Program-made: the position numbers and the translations under genes | Notes under the pieces: generated by a model | The model's database searches: none | Told to the model about the DNA's origin: nothing | Seen by the model: only the letters and a program-made list of their open reading frames with translations | Shown: piece after piece, positions 1 to 6,449 of the stretch | How the letters are laid out: every line of letters starts with the position of its first letter | How positions within the stretch are numbered: the first letter of the stretch is position 1 | From: Holdemanella sp. | Lineage (GTDB): Bacteria; Bacillota_I; Bacilli_A; Erysipelotrichales; Erysipelotrichaceae | DNA: 7,839 bases | Assembly: GCA_021442845.1 (NCBI GenBank) | Contig: JABUSD010000385.1 | Coordinates: forward strand, 1-7,839 | Direction: 5' to 3'

Positions 1-260
1 TGTATATCATTTCCTATTTTTTCAAAAACGAGTCGATAAGGGTGAATAAGATCAAGTGCAAACTGATTCTGACGATTCCCTTTTAACAAATGACATCGCC
101 CAATCTTATATTGAATCATCTGCTCAACGCTACTAGATGCCCTTATTTCCTGTAATCTCTGATTTATTTTATATGCCATTTCCTCACCATACTGTTTTTG
201 TGTTAGAGAAGCTATCGTTAATGTTTTTTCTAATTTACGGGATTTATATTTAATTTCCAA
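1..260 (-). CDS. RelE/ParE-superfamily HigB-like toxin, partial (3' end off window)
   Basis: Eighty-six codons are visible before the window edge cuts the gene; related toxins are roughly 100-120 residues, so only the C-terminus is missing. The start is TTG at 258-260, chosen because a near-perfect Shine-Dalgarno (AAAGGAGGT, 267-275) sits about 7 nt upstream and no ATG lies nearby. The protein begins MEIKYKSRKLEKTL and later has IQYKIGRCHLLKG (about residues 49-61), FALDLIHPYRLVFEK (about 67-81) and a helical, charged N-terminal half. This pattern matches the HigB-like plasmid-maintenance toxin group, whose members are usually ribosome-dependent mRNA interferases. In this group the toxin gene normally precedes a HigA-type helix-turn-helix antitoxin, which would lie left of base 1. 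The promoter with paired operators upstream fits autoregulation. The family call comes from motif recognition; activity and the partner are inferred. Confidence 0.8.
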   Translation of the reverse strand, partial: MEIKYKSRKLEKTLTIASLTQKQYGEEMAYKINQRLQEIRASSSVEQMIQYKIGRCHLLKGNRQNQFALDLIHPYRLVFEKIGNDI

Positions 261-279
261 TGGATGACCTCCTTTTGAG

Positions 280-298
280 ATTTACCTCTAAGGTAAAT
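280..298. promoter_or_regulatory. Putative operator 1 of the toxin operon
   Basis: A 19-bp inverted repeat with arms ATTTACCT and AGGTAAAT around the 3-nt centre CTA. It lies immediately downstream of the -10 hexamer and covers the expected transcription start. It is identical base for base to the site at 336-354. Binding by the co-encoded HigA-type antitoxin, alone or with the toxin, is inferred from the usual behaviour of these operons. Confidence 0.7.
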
Positions 299-300
299 TT

Positions 301-329
301 ATTATATAATACATCCACTGTTTAATCAA
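301..329 (-). promoter_or_regulatory. Sigma-A promoter of the toxin operon
   Basis: Reading the minus strand, a -35 element TTGATT (324-329) is followed by a 17-nt spacer and a perfect -10 TATAAT (301-306). Transcription would start near 294, giving a leader of about 34 nt before the TTG start. The promoter lies exactly between two identical palindromes, so a repressor bound there could block it. Confidence 0.75.
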
Positions 330-335
330 TATAAA

Positions 336-354
336 ATTTACCTCTAAGGTAAAT
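336..354. promoter_or_regulatory. Putative operator 2 of the toxin operon
   Basis: A second exact copy of the 19-bp palindrome (arms ATTTACCT and AGGTAAAT, centre CTA), 56 bp centre to centre from the first and just upstream of the -35 element. One extra flanking pair (335 and 355) also matches. It abuts the T-rich tail of the holA terminator, so the toxin control region begins directly where the upstream operon ends. Confidence 0.7.
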
Positions 355-355
355 T

Positions 356-376
356 AAAACAGCCGATTAGGCTGTT
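356..376 (-). terminator. Intrinsic terminator after holA
   Basis: A perfect 7-bp stem (AACAGCC at 358-364 with GGCTGTT at 370-376, loop of 5 nt) starts 2 nt after the holA stop codon. On the minus strand it is followed by a T-rich run (TTAATTT). It should end the greA-comEA-comEC-holA transcript and insulate it from the toxin gene downstream in the same orientation. Confidence 0.75.
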
Positions 377-378
377 CA

Positions 379-1326
379 TTATATATTCTCTTTCAGCATA
401 TCAAAGGCAAAGCGTTCAAAGCCTTCATCCATATCCATCTTCCCGGTCTTCATATTCTGATCCAGATTGGCTAATTCTTCCAGGATATCCAATAGCTCTT
501 CACAGCTGAATGCATCTGCTTTTTTCATGGTGTAATAGATTCTTCCAGAGGTTGTCTTTAATTTGGATGTGATTTCTTCCTTGCCATAGCCTGCATCCAT
601 TAAATAGCGGACATTGAATAAGAAGCGTACCTGACTGGCAATCAGCGCATTGATCGCAACCGGTGCCATATTCTGTTCTCTGAAATTGCGATAATACGAT
701 AAGAACAACAAGGCATTTCTTCCAAATAAGGCATCTGTCATCTTAAAGATATTATCTTCTGGTTCTATCGTTATTAAAGCTCTTGCACTTTCTTCATCAA
801 TAAAGGAAGCATATGTCTTCAGTTTTTCCAGTTCCATTTCAATACGACTGCTATCTAAACCCGTTACATTTAGAAAATACTCCCTGGCCTGATAATCCAT
901 TCTTAAATCCAGGCGCTTACAGATATCATCAACAAAGGCTGGCTTGCTTTTTTCATCTAAGGCAATGCATGTAATCAATTCTGATTTTGCAAGCATTTCC
1001 TTGACGACATTTTTACGCTTATCCAGCTTGTCATTATAAACCGTATAGACAACAATACACATATCATCCTGATTCGATCGTTCAATGAATTCTTCAACTT
1101 TATACTTGGTTGTATCTTTGGCACATAAAAATGTACAGTTTTCAATCACAATCATCTTTCTTTCATCAAAGATGGAAAAGCTATCCATTTCAACAAGAAT
1201 TTCCCTTTGATCGATATGTTCTGCATCAAAGTCAATGGTTGGTAGCTGGATATCATATTTCTTTTTGAGTAAGCCTATTCTTTTTTTAACACGGGAAGTA
1301 TCACTTCCATGGACAATTATATTCAT
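379..1326 (-). CDS. holA: DNA polymerase III delta subunit
   Basis: At 315 residues this is close to the usual 320-350 length of HolA, the clamp-loader subunit that opens the sliding clamp during replication. It opens with MNIIVHGSD, a degenerate form of the family's N-terminal nucleotide-fold segment (typically YGxD). SFSIFDERKMIVIENC (about residues 49-64) corresponds to the conserved 'lF...r.v.v.n' strand region. The C-terminal half is helical and includes FKMTDALFGRNA (about 194-205), matching the start of the family's collar domain. The ATG at 1324-1326 overlaps the comEC stop by 4 bp (ATGA) and no strong Shine-Dalgarno is seen, so translation is probably coupled to comEC. In Bacillus subtilis holA (yqeN) also lies next to the comE genes, which supports the call. 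An intrinsic terminator follows the stop codon directly. Confidence 0.92.
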   Translation of the reverse strand: MNIIVHGSDTSRVKKRIGLLKKKYDIQLPTIDFDAEHIDQREILVEMDSFSIFDERKMIVIENCTFLCAKDTTKYKVEEFIERSNQDDMCIVVYTVYNDKLDKRKNVVKEMLAKSELITCIALDEKSKPAFVDDICKRLDLRMDYQAREYFLNVTGLDSSRIEMELEKLKTYASFIDEESARALITIEPEDNIFKMTDALFGRNALLFLSYYRNFREQNMAPVAINALIASQVRFLFNVRYLMDAGYGKEEITSKLKTTSGRIYYTMKKADAFSCEELLDILEELANLDQNMKTGKMDMDEGFERFAFDMLKENI

Positions 1327-3233
1327 GGAAGTATTATACCAAATAATCCACTTGCCGTAACAAAAAATAATACACCATGATAACTGAACAGATGAATCAT
1401 ACCTAACTTGCTTGTCTGCAAAGGCTGAATGCCCAGATTGATGCAGTTGGATATGACCTGACTGGAAGGATGTCCATAACGATTGTTTAAGCCAACCGAT
1501 ACCAGTCCTATTTTAGGACGTAAGGCATCTAGAAAGGCATAACTGGAAGATGTATTGGAACCGTGATGTCCCAGTTTTATAATATCCACATCTAAATCAT
1601 AGGTTTGAATCAATTGCTTCTCAATCTCAATGGATGCATCCCCCATCCAGAGATACTTTATATCATCATAGACAAAATAGGATACAATACTTCGATCATT
1701 TTCATCCTTTGCTTCACGATTTGCTAATAAGGAAAAGAATGGATAATTTACATTGATCTTTGTATCGCTTGTATCCACAATCTGATGGATGGGTATACTT
1801 TCAAGTAAGCTATCTTTACATCCATTATGATCATAATCATCATGACTGATTATCAAGGTATCAATTTCCTTAATATGCAGATTCTCTAGAACTGGTAGAA
1901 GGATATCTTTGGCATTGTCTTTATATAGGTTGCCTCCACAATCAATCATGACAACCGATTGTAGAAACGGTTCAACAATAAGGGTACAATCCCCTTGTCC
2001 TATATCCAGCATATAGACATGAAAGAATGGATCACAATATGGAAGGATATGGATAGACGATAAAAAGAATATGCATATAATAATAATTTCTTTTACTCTT
2101 TTATGTTTCATCAGACAATACAATAGATAGATTCCCATTAGAATAAAGACAATGGATGGCTTATAATGGATTTTCAATGGATTCCACTCTATGCATAGAA
2201 GCTTAGCCAGTTCTAAACAGATGGGAATATATAAACCAAGAAGCATAAAGATGAACTGATAGACATACAGTGATCGTATCAATGAAAAAAAGATCAAAAA
2301 GAACAGATCCACTTCATGAAAAAAGATGAATTGACAGAAGATAGAATACACAACAGAAGCAATAGTTCGATAATATCCTTTTGTATAATGGGATAAAAAC
2401 TGTAAACCAGCGGGAAACAGAAAGATAAATTCCAAGGCATATTCAGGAAAAAGGCTTAAGAAAATCATATAGGATAGCGAATATTTCATCTTCCAGTCCT
2501 TTATACATAAAGATACGATTTCATAGATTAAAAAACGGATATATCCCACTGTAAAAGTAAATAGATAGCCAAGGACAATCCCTATGAAAAGCGATATATA
2601 CCTACTTTTCTCTTTATCCCATTTCTTATTGAATAGATTCTCTAAGAAACGGATAAAGGCAATGAAAGGAATGGATAATCTGGAAAATAAAGAAGCACTT
2701 TCATCATCATGGATGCCATAGAATACTTTCTTATATAAAGCACTTTCTTCCATTGTTGATAAATAGGCATAGATTTTACATTTAATCGAATAGGATGTCT
2801 TAATCAGATGATCATCACTTATGTTTGAACTATAATCAATGCCTTTTTTATGCATAGCTTTCTCAAAATCATATAAACCGATGTTATGCAGAGAATGAAT
2901 TTTCTCAAAGTCTGAAACATGATAGGTATACCCAAAGTTTGGATGTTCAATCCCATAGAGAACAACCTTACTAGAACCATCCGTTGCCAATACATACTGA
3001 TTTCTGATTTCATAGATTGTATATTCCCCTTTATCAGGAATGTTTGATTCCTGAACTGTAAGCATACCAGAAAGAATACAACAGAAAAGCCATAGGAGTA
3101 TATAACTTTTTCGTTTATAGAGGCTATATAGATAGATGCCATAGAGAATACCAAAGAAGACAAAGACATAAGAAAACTTAAGTGTCAAAGAAATCCAGTA
3201 GCCTATGAACAACAATACTAGAAATGATTTCAT
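1323..3233 (-). CDS. comEC: ComEC/Rec2 competence DNA channel
   Basis: This 636-residue polytopic membrane protein is the channel that passes single-stranded DNA across the membrane in natural transformation. Three hydrophobic segments come first (about residues 2-58), then a soluble region (about 60-175, in the place of the DUF4131/OB-like domain). A multi-helix competence domain follows (about 180-403), then a C-terminal metallo-beta-lactamase-fold domain from about 405. That domain keeps DIGQGD (410-415), the metal-binding SHDDYDH (463-469), WMGDAS, GHHGS (555-559) and RYGHPS, so a metal-dependent nuclease site looks intact. It is shorter than the roughly 770-residue B. subtilis protein; the N-terminal soluble region looks trimmed and divergent, but no frameshift is seen. 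The start overlaps the comEA stop by 4 bp and the stop overlaps the holA start by 4 bp. Competence in this organism is inferred only; other machinery lies outside the window. Confidence 0.93.
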   Translation of the reverse strand: MKSFLVLLFIGYWISLTLKFSYVFVFFGILYGIYLYSLYKRKSYILLWLFCCILSGMLTVQESNIPDKGEYTIYEIRNQYVLATDGSSKVVLYGIEHPNFGYTYHVSDFEKIHSLHNIGLYDFEKAMHKKGIDYSSNISDDHLIKTSYSIKCKIYAYLSTMEESALYKKVFYGIHDDESASLFSRLSIPFIAFIRFLENLFNKKWDKEKSRYISLFIGIVLGYLFTFTVGYIRFLIYEIVSLCIKDWKMKYSLSYMIFLSLFPEYALEFIFLFPAGLQFLSHYTKGYYRTIASVVYSIFCQFIFFHEVDLFFLIFFSLIRSLYVYQFIFMLLGLYIPICLELAKLLCIEWNPLKIHYKPSIVFILMGIYLLYCLMKHKRVKEIIIICIFFLSSIHILPYCDPFFHVYMLDIGQGDCTLIVEPFLQSVVMIDCGGNLYKDNAKDILLPVLENLHIKEIDTLIISHDDYDHNGCKDSLLESIPIHQIVDTSDTKINVNYPFFSLLANREAKDENDRSIVSYFVYDDIKYLWMGDASIEIEKQLIQTYDLDVDIIKLGHHGSNTSSSYAFLDALRPKIGLVSVGLNNRYGHPSSQVISNCINLGIQPLQTSKLGMIHLFSYHGVLFFVTASGLFGIILP

Positions 3234-3712
3234 AGGCAGATATATGGCAGCATCTTTTCAAATGTCTTATTGCCAATTCCTTTCACATTCATCAATTCCT
3301 CTAATGTCTTAAACGGTGTGCTTTCACGGTATTCAATAATGCGATTTGCCATAGCAGGACCAATGCCTGGAATGGTCTGTAATTGTTCTGTGGTTGCGCT
3401 ATTAATAGAGATTTTCTCCATTGACTTTTCACTCCATGTCGGAATGACGATGACTTCCTTATCCTGCACAATACGGACTAGCGAGATGGAAGTAGTATCC
3501 GCATTCTCAGTGAATCCACCTGCCATAGTAATGAGATCATCCATCGTATCTTCCCACTTCAATGTGTAGACACCTGGCTGCATCACTTCCCCTTTGATTT
3601 CCACCTGCTTGGTCGTAGGCGAAACAAGTTCAATGGAGACAGGTCTATAGCGATCATAAAGCGAAAAAAGAAAGAAAATTAACAGCACAAAAAAGAGAAG
3701 GATTCGTTTCAT
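3230..3712 (-). CDS. comEA: ComEA competence DNA receptor
   Basis: This is a membrane-anchored double-stranded DNA receptor of the transformation machinery, acting outside the membrane and feeding DNA to ComEC. Counting from the ATG at 3712, a single hydrophobic N-terminal segment (about residues 2-17) anchors it. An SLBB-type domain follows (VEIKGEVMQPGVYTL onward, about 38-95). A C-terminal helix-hairpin-helix pair follows (SINSATTEQLQTIPGIGPAMANRII, then LEELMNVKGIGNKTFEKM), the DNA-binding part. The frame could open at GTG 3721, three codons earlier. ATG 3712 is preferred because the ribosome site AAGGGTGAT lies 5' of it and includes that GTG. Its 160 residues are a little shorter than B. 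subtilis ComEA (about 205). comEB is absent between it and comEC. The stop overlaps the comEC start (ATGA). Confidence 0.93.
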   Translation of the reverse strand: MKRILLFFVLLIFFLFSLYDRYRPVSIELVSPTTKQVEIKGEVMQPGVYTLKWEDTMDDLITMAGGFTENADTTSISLVRIVQDKEVIVIPTWSEKSMEKISINSATTEQLQTIPGIGPAMANRIIEYRESTPFKTLEELMNVKGIGNKTFEKMLPYICL

Positions 3713-3763
3713 AAATATCACCCTTCTCTTATACGCACAAATTTCAATTTTTTATCAAAAAAT

Positions 3764-4246
3764 TTACTTAATTTCTAAAATTTCTACATCATATGGTACT
3801 TCAACACGTTTTACAGTGACAATATCCCCTGCTTTATGACCAATCATAGCTTCTGCAAGTGGTGTATTGTTTGATAATTTACCATTCAATGGATCGGCTT
3901 CTACAGAACCAACAATTGTAAATGTGTTTTCCATATTTTCCGATAAATCCAGAAAGCGAACAGTCGATGCTAATTTGACTGTCTTTTCTTCACCAGCTAA
4001 TGTTTCCGTTTCCTTGATAAGCTCTGATTTCTTAATCATTGCCTCTAACTCATGGATACGTTCTTCAACAACTCTCTGGTGCTCTCTAGCTGCATCATAG
4101 TCGGCGTTTTCTGACAAGTCCCCTTGTGCACGCGCTTCCTGTAATTCAACGATAACTTCCTTTCGTGTGACGTGAATTAACTGATACAGCTCTCTTTCTA
4201 ACTCATCCAAACCCTCCTGGGTTACATAAATCTTTTCATTTGCCAT
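3764..4246 (-). CDS. greA: Transcription elongation factor GreA
   Basis: At 160 residues this is the standard length of GreA, which enters the RNA polymerase secondary channel and stimulates cleavage of backtracked transcripts. The N-terminal coiled coil (about residues 8-75) carries the signature EARAQGDLSENADYDAA. Its acidic tip residues D43 and E46 correspond to the pair that coordinates the catalytic magnesium in the family. The C-terminal FKBP-like domain includes NGKLSNNTPLAEAMIGHKAGD and ends VEILEIK. The ATG is supported by AAGGAG (4255-4260) with 8-nt spacing. It has its own promoter (4275-4302) but also sits after mltG in the same direction, so it may be read from both. About 50 bp of AT-rich DNA separates it from comEA, with no convincing terminator, so read-through into the competence genes is likely. 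Confidence 0.97.
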   Translation of the reverse strand: MANEKIYVTQEGLDELERELYQLIHVTRKEVIVELQEARAQGDLSENADYDAAREHQRVVEERIHELEAMIKKSELIKETETLAGEEKTVKLASTVRFLDLSENMENTFTIVGSVEADPLNGKLSNNTPLAEAMIGHKAGDIVTVKRVEVPYDVEILEIK

Positions 4247-4274
4247 AAGTCATACTCCTTAATTTTGCATAGGA

Positions 4275-4302
4275 ATTATAACATAGAACATCATTTTTTC
4301 AA
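4275..4302 (-). promoter_or_regulatory. Sigma-A promoter for greA (and probably comEA-comEC-holA)
   Basis: On the minus strand, TTGAAA (-35, 4297-4302) and a perfect TATAAT (-10, 4275-4280) are separated by 16 nt in the 63-bp gap after mltG. Transcription would begin near 4268, with AAGGAG (4255-4260) soon after. No other good promoter is seen before comEA, so it may also serve the competence and holA genes. Confidence 0.7.
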
Positions 4303-4309
4303 TGCCTGT

Positions 4310-5392
4310 TTATAGTTCTAATCCAAATTCTTTCATTTTCTGTTCATGTTCTTCCAATGTCTTGGAATAGTATACTTTTCCATCTCCGAAAATATCCGCC
4401 AGGAAATATAGATAGTCTGTCTTTTCTGGATACAAGACTGCTTTGATGGCTGCTTCCCCTGGATTTAATACCGGTCCAACTGGTAATCCTTTATACATAT
4501 AGGAATTGTATGGAGAATCCACATCTACCTTAACTTCACAATCCAGCTGGCTTGTAAATTCGTCATATAATGCATAACATACCGTAGCGGATGACTGCAA
4601 CATCATATCCTGATTCAAACGATTGTAGAAGACACCGGCAATTTTTGGCATATCGGCTTCATCCGCTGTTTCAAATAGGACAACACTGGCAAGGGTAACA
4701 AGTTCATGAACGGTATAATCGCTCTTTTTGAATTCATCCTCATATTTTGTATAGACATCATTGAAGCGATTCAGCATTGTACGTGTAATAGTATCAAGAG
4801 AAGATCCCACATCAACCATATAGGTATCTGGGAACAGATATCCTTCCAGTTTTACACGATATTCTGGATTATCAATTTCCTTTACATTTAAGAATGGATA
4901 ATCTTTAGCTAATGTCTTGATATAGTCCATATCATTCCATGTGCTTAAGACTTCCTCTTTCGAATATCCAAATGTCTTTTCAATTCTTTCGGCGATATCT
5001 CTTGCCCAGGCTCCTTCTGGTACCGTAAAGCTAATGGCATCGCGTTTGGCATTTTTTACATCGGATAAGAACTTCAGGATTTCTGGTGTGCTCATAGAAT
5101 CCTTTAATTCAAAATTACCCGCATAATAGTTAAAATCATCATTTAACTTTGCATATAGTTCAGCAATCGTTGCATTTCTAATAAATCCTTCTTTTTCAAG
5201 ATTCTTTAATACCGATTTAAAATCCTGTCCTTCTTCTACCACAAAGACTTCCTGTTTTCCTTTATTCACTGGTTCTAAGCTGGATTTCACATAAAAGAAT
5301 CCTCCACCTAGACCACCAATGCATAGAACTAGAAATAGAATCAGGAAAATCTTTCCAACATTTGATTTTTTCTTTTTAACTTTCTTAGGCAT
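4310..5392 (-). CDS. mltG: Endolytic murein transglycosylase MltG
   Basis: MltG (YceG-like, YrrL) is a membrane-anchored lytic transglycosylase that cuts nascent peptidoglycan strands and limits their length. A lysine-rich cytoplasmic start is followed by one transmembrane segment (about residues 17-38, counting from M1 of the longer frame). A LysM-like region follows (about 52-130), then the YceG catalytic domain. EGYLFPDTY (186-194), ETADEADMPKIAGVFYNRL (244-262), MLQSSATVCYAL, the SPYNSYMYKGLPVGPVLNPG stretch (from 296) and YLYFLAD (330-336) are all family signatures. E244 aligns with the catalytic Glu (E218 of E. coli YceG, as I recall it). The two preceding positions are L and F where E and K are usual. 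The frame extends to ATG 5401, but GAGG touches that codon with no spacing. The ATG at 5392 has about 9 nt of spacing and is preferred, giving 360 residues and an 8-bp overlap with the DUF1292 gene. Confidence 0.93.
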   Translation of the reverse strand: MPKKVKKKKSNVGKIFLILFLVLCIGGLGGGFFYVKSSLEPVNKGKQEVFVVEEGQDFKSVLKNLEKEGFIRNATIAELYAKLNDDFNYYAGNFELKDSMSTPEILKFLSDVKNAKRDAISFTVPEGAWARDIAERIEKTFGYSKEEVLSTWNDMDYIKTLAKDYPFLNVKEIDNPEYRVKLEGYLFPDTYMVDVGSSLDTITRTMLNRFNDVYTKYEDEFKKSDYTVHELVTLASVVLFETADEADMPKIAGVFYNRLNQDMMLQSSATVCYALYDEFTSQLDCEVKVDVDSPYNSYMYKGLPVGPVLNPGEAAIKAVLYPEKTDYLYFLADIFGDGKVYYSKTLEEHEQKMKEFGLEL

Positions 5393-5636
5393 CTTCTTCA
5401 TCCTCTACAAATGTATTAATTACTTCTTCTACCATATCCCATTCTTCATCCGTTTCAATTGGTAAAAGCTCTCCCTGATCGTTATAACGGGATGCATATA
5501 CATCTTCTTCCTTATCAGGGTCCTGGAAAACAACATATTGAATCCCTGTCTGTTCATTATCAAACGTGAACAAGATAATCATACGCTTTTCATTTCCATT
5601 TTCATCTTTTACATATAAGCTGTTTGAATCTAACAT
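5385..5636 (-). CDS. DUF1292 (UPF0473, YrzB-like) protein
   Basis: A small acidic protein of 83 residues. It matches the YrzB/DUF1292 family by size, by position between ruvX and mltG, and by the pattern 'ENGNEKRMIILFTFDNEQTG' (about residues 12-31) followed by YVVFQ and YASRYNDQGELLPIETDEEWDMVEEV (about 47-72). The family has no established biochemical function. It lacks a signal peptide or membrane segment and is probably cytoplasmic. The ATG has AAAGGA about 8 nt upstream. Its last codons (GAA GAA GAT GCC TAA) overlap the preferred mltG start, so the two are probably translationally coupled. Its ribosome site follows the hairpin at the ruvX stop codon, which may set its expression apart from ruvX. 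Confidence 0.88.
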   Translation of the reverse strand: MLDSNSLYVKDENGNEKRMIILFTFDNEQTGIQYVVFQDPDKEEDVYASRYNDQGELLPIETDEEWDMVEEVINTFVEDEEDA

Positions 5637-5660
5637 AAAAATAATCCTTTCATAAATAGA

Positions 5661-5681
5661 GGGGGAATGCTAAATTCCCCC
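5661..5681 (-). terminator. Strong hairpin enclosing the ruvX stop codon (possible attenuator)
   Basis: GGGGGAAT (5661-5668) pairs perfectly with ATTCCCCC (5674-5681) across a 5-nt loop. The ruvX TAG (5670-5672) lies in the loop region, so the stem includes the last codons of ruvX. On the minus strand the following bases are TCTATTTATG, only a weak U tract. It may act as a partial terminator, an RNA-processing or stability element, or only affect translation. Since the DUF1292 gene and mltG follow with no clear promoter, complete termination seems unlikely. Confidence 0.5.
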
Positions 5682-6095
5682 ATTTTGCTTGTCTAAAAAG
5701 CTCTGTAGAATTTGTACAGCCGCCATCTGGTCGATTACCTTTTTACGTTTCTTTCTAGAAACATCCCCCTGTATCAGTAATCGCTGTGCACTAACGGTTG
5801 TTAGGCGTTCATCCCAAAGAGTCACCTTGTAGCCTTCCTTCTCCAATTCGCTTGCGAAATCCATCGATAACTGGGCTCTTTCTCCAATGCTTCCATTCAT
5901 ATGCTTTGGTAAGCCAAGTACCAGCTCGTTCACTTGTTCTTTTTCAAATAATTCTAGAAGCTGGTCAAAACAGTCATCATAATCATCCTGTTCAAATCGA
6001 ATTGTACATAATGCTCTTGAAACCAGACGTGTCGCATCGCTAATCGCAACACCACATGTCTTGCTGCCAAGATCTAAACCAATAATACGTGCCAT
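5670..6095 (-). CDS. ruvX: RuvX/YqgF-type Holliday-junction resolvase-like nuclease
   Basis: At 141 residues this has the usual length of the YqgF/RuvX family (B. subtilis YrrK), an RNase H-fold nuclease. Family members have been linked to Holliday-junction resolution and to processing of pre-16S rRNA. The order of signatures is clear: RIIGLDLGSKTCGVA (3-17), LVLGLPKHMNGSIGERA (58-74), VTLWDERLTTVSAQ (91-104) and KKVIDQMAAVQILQSFL (118-134). The acidic residues expected at the metal site are present at D8, E96 and D122. The ATG overlaps the ireB stop by one base (TAATG), implying coupled translation, and no separate strong ribosome site is needed. The stop codon lies within a strong hairpin. 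The family assignment is secure; the exact cellular substrate is not settled by sequence. Confidence 0.95.
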   Translation of the reverse strand: MARIIGLDLGSKTCGVAISDATRLVSRALCTIRFEQDDYDDCFDQLLELFEKEQVNELVLGLPKHMNGSIGERAQLSMDFASELEKEGYKVTLWDERLTTVSAQRLLIQGDVSRKKRKKVIDQMAAVQILQSFLDKQNGGI

Positions 6096-6346
6096 TATTT
6101 ATCTAGATATGTGCGAACAAGTTCTTCAATGATTTCATAACGCTCAATTCTTTGAATCAGGTTACGAGCATTCTTGTGAGAAGAAATATAGGCTGGGTCA
6201 TTACTAATCAAATACCCTGCAATCTGGTTTTCTGAGTTGTATCCTCTTTCTTCCAGAGCCTGAGAGACTTCTCTAAGAATCATTTTGATGTTTTCTCTAC
6301 GAAGTTCTTCCGCAGTAAATGTCATAGTTTCAGTAATGTCTTTCAT
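6095..6346 (-). CDS. ireB: IreB family regulatory phosphoprotein (UPF0297, YrzL-like)
   Basis: An 83-residue protein matching the IreB/UPF0297 family. Family members in enterococci are phosphorylated on N-terminal threonines by the PASTA kinase IreK and affect cephalosporin resistance. The N-terminus [10 protein letters not shown] has threonines at 5, 7 and 9; T7 sits where the conserved 'TM.F' threonine falls. The core reads [52 protein letters not shown] (about 31-81) and is highly typical. The ATG has an excellent ribosome site (AAAGGAG, 6356-6362, about 9 nt upstream). It is the first gene after the promoter at 6377-6406 and overlaps ruvX by one base. The alaS-ireB-ruvX-DUF1292 order is conserved across Bacillota, supporting the call. 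Kinase regulation here is inferred from the family. Confidence 0.94.
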   Translation of the reverse strand: MKDITETMTFTAEELRRENIKMILREVSQALEERGYNSENQIAGYLISNDPAYISSHKNARNLIQRIERYEIIEELVRTYLDK

Positions 6347-6376
6347 ATTTCATCACTCCTTTAAGATATATAGTGT

Positions 6377-6406
6377 ATTATATCACAATTATAAATTAAT
6401 TTACAA
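6377..6406 (-). promoter_or_regulatory. Extended -10 promoter of the ireB-ruvX-DUF1292-mltG operon
   Basis: On the minus strand a perfect TATAAT (6377-6382) is preceded by TG one base upstream (an extended -10). A weaker -35 TTGTAA (6401-6406) lies at 18-nt spacing. The predicted start is near 6370, followed by the strong ireB ribosome site. It sits just downstream of the alaS terminator, separating the two transcription units. Confidence 0.7.
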
Positions 6407-6424
6407 TGTCCATAAAATATAGAA

Positions 6425-6443
6425 AGGAGGATATCATCCTCCT
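6425..6443 (-). terminator. Intrinsic terminator after alaS
   Basis: A perfect 8-bp stem, AGGAGGAT (6425-6432) with ATCCTCCT (6436-6443), has a 3-nt loop. It lies 6 nt after the alaS stop codon and is followed on the minus strand by a T-rich run (TTTCTATATTTT). The U tract is interrupted, so some read-through into ireB is possible, but the ireB promoter starts right after. Confidence 0.75.
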
Positions 6444-6449
6444 GATTTT

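Noticed and set aside
280..354. The two 19-bp repeats read as a short CRISPR array
   Set aside because: There are only two copies, each a palindrome, and the interval contains a well-formed promoter; operators explain them better.
2819..3169. Minus-strand 116-codon frame inside comEC
   Set aside because: It is an out-of-frame shadow; the comEC frame is continuous across it and family-like, with no sign of a frameshift.
3270..3569. Plus-strand open frames at 3270-3569, 3867-4100, 4706-4891, 4941-5126, 5798-6043, 6406-6765, 7060-7254 and 7279-7491
   Set aside because: Each lies antisense to a well-supported minus-strand gene, lacks a convincing ribosome site and shows no family motifs.
3727..3758. 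Possible promoter before comEA (TTGATA and TATAAG on the minus strand)
   Set aside because: Spacing is 19 nt and the -10 is imperfect; too weak to list, although mapping could prove it real.
3746..3764. Inverted repeat AATTTTTT / AAAAAATT with a 3-nt centre between greA and comEA
   Set aside because: The stem is made only of A-T pairs and overlaps the greA stop codon; it lacks the GC-rich stem of an intrinsic terminator.
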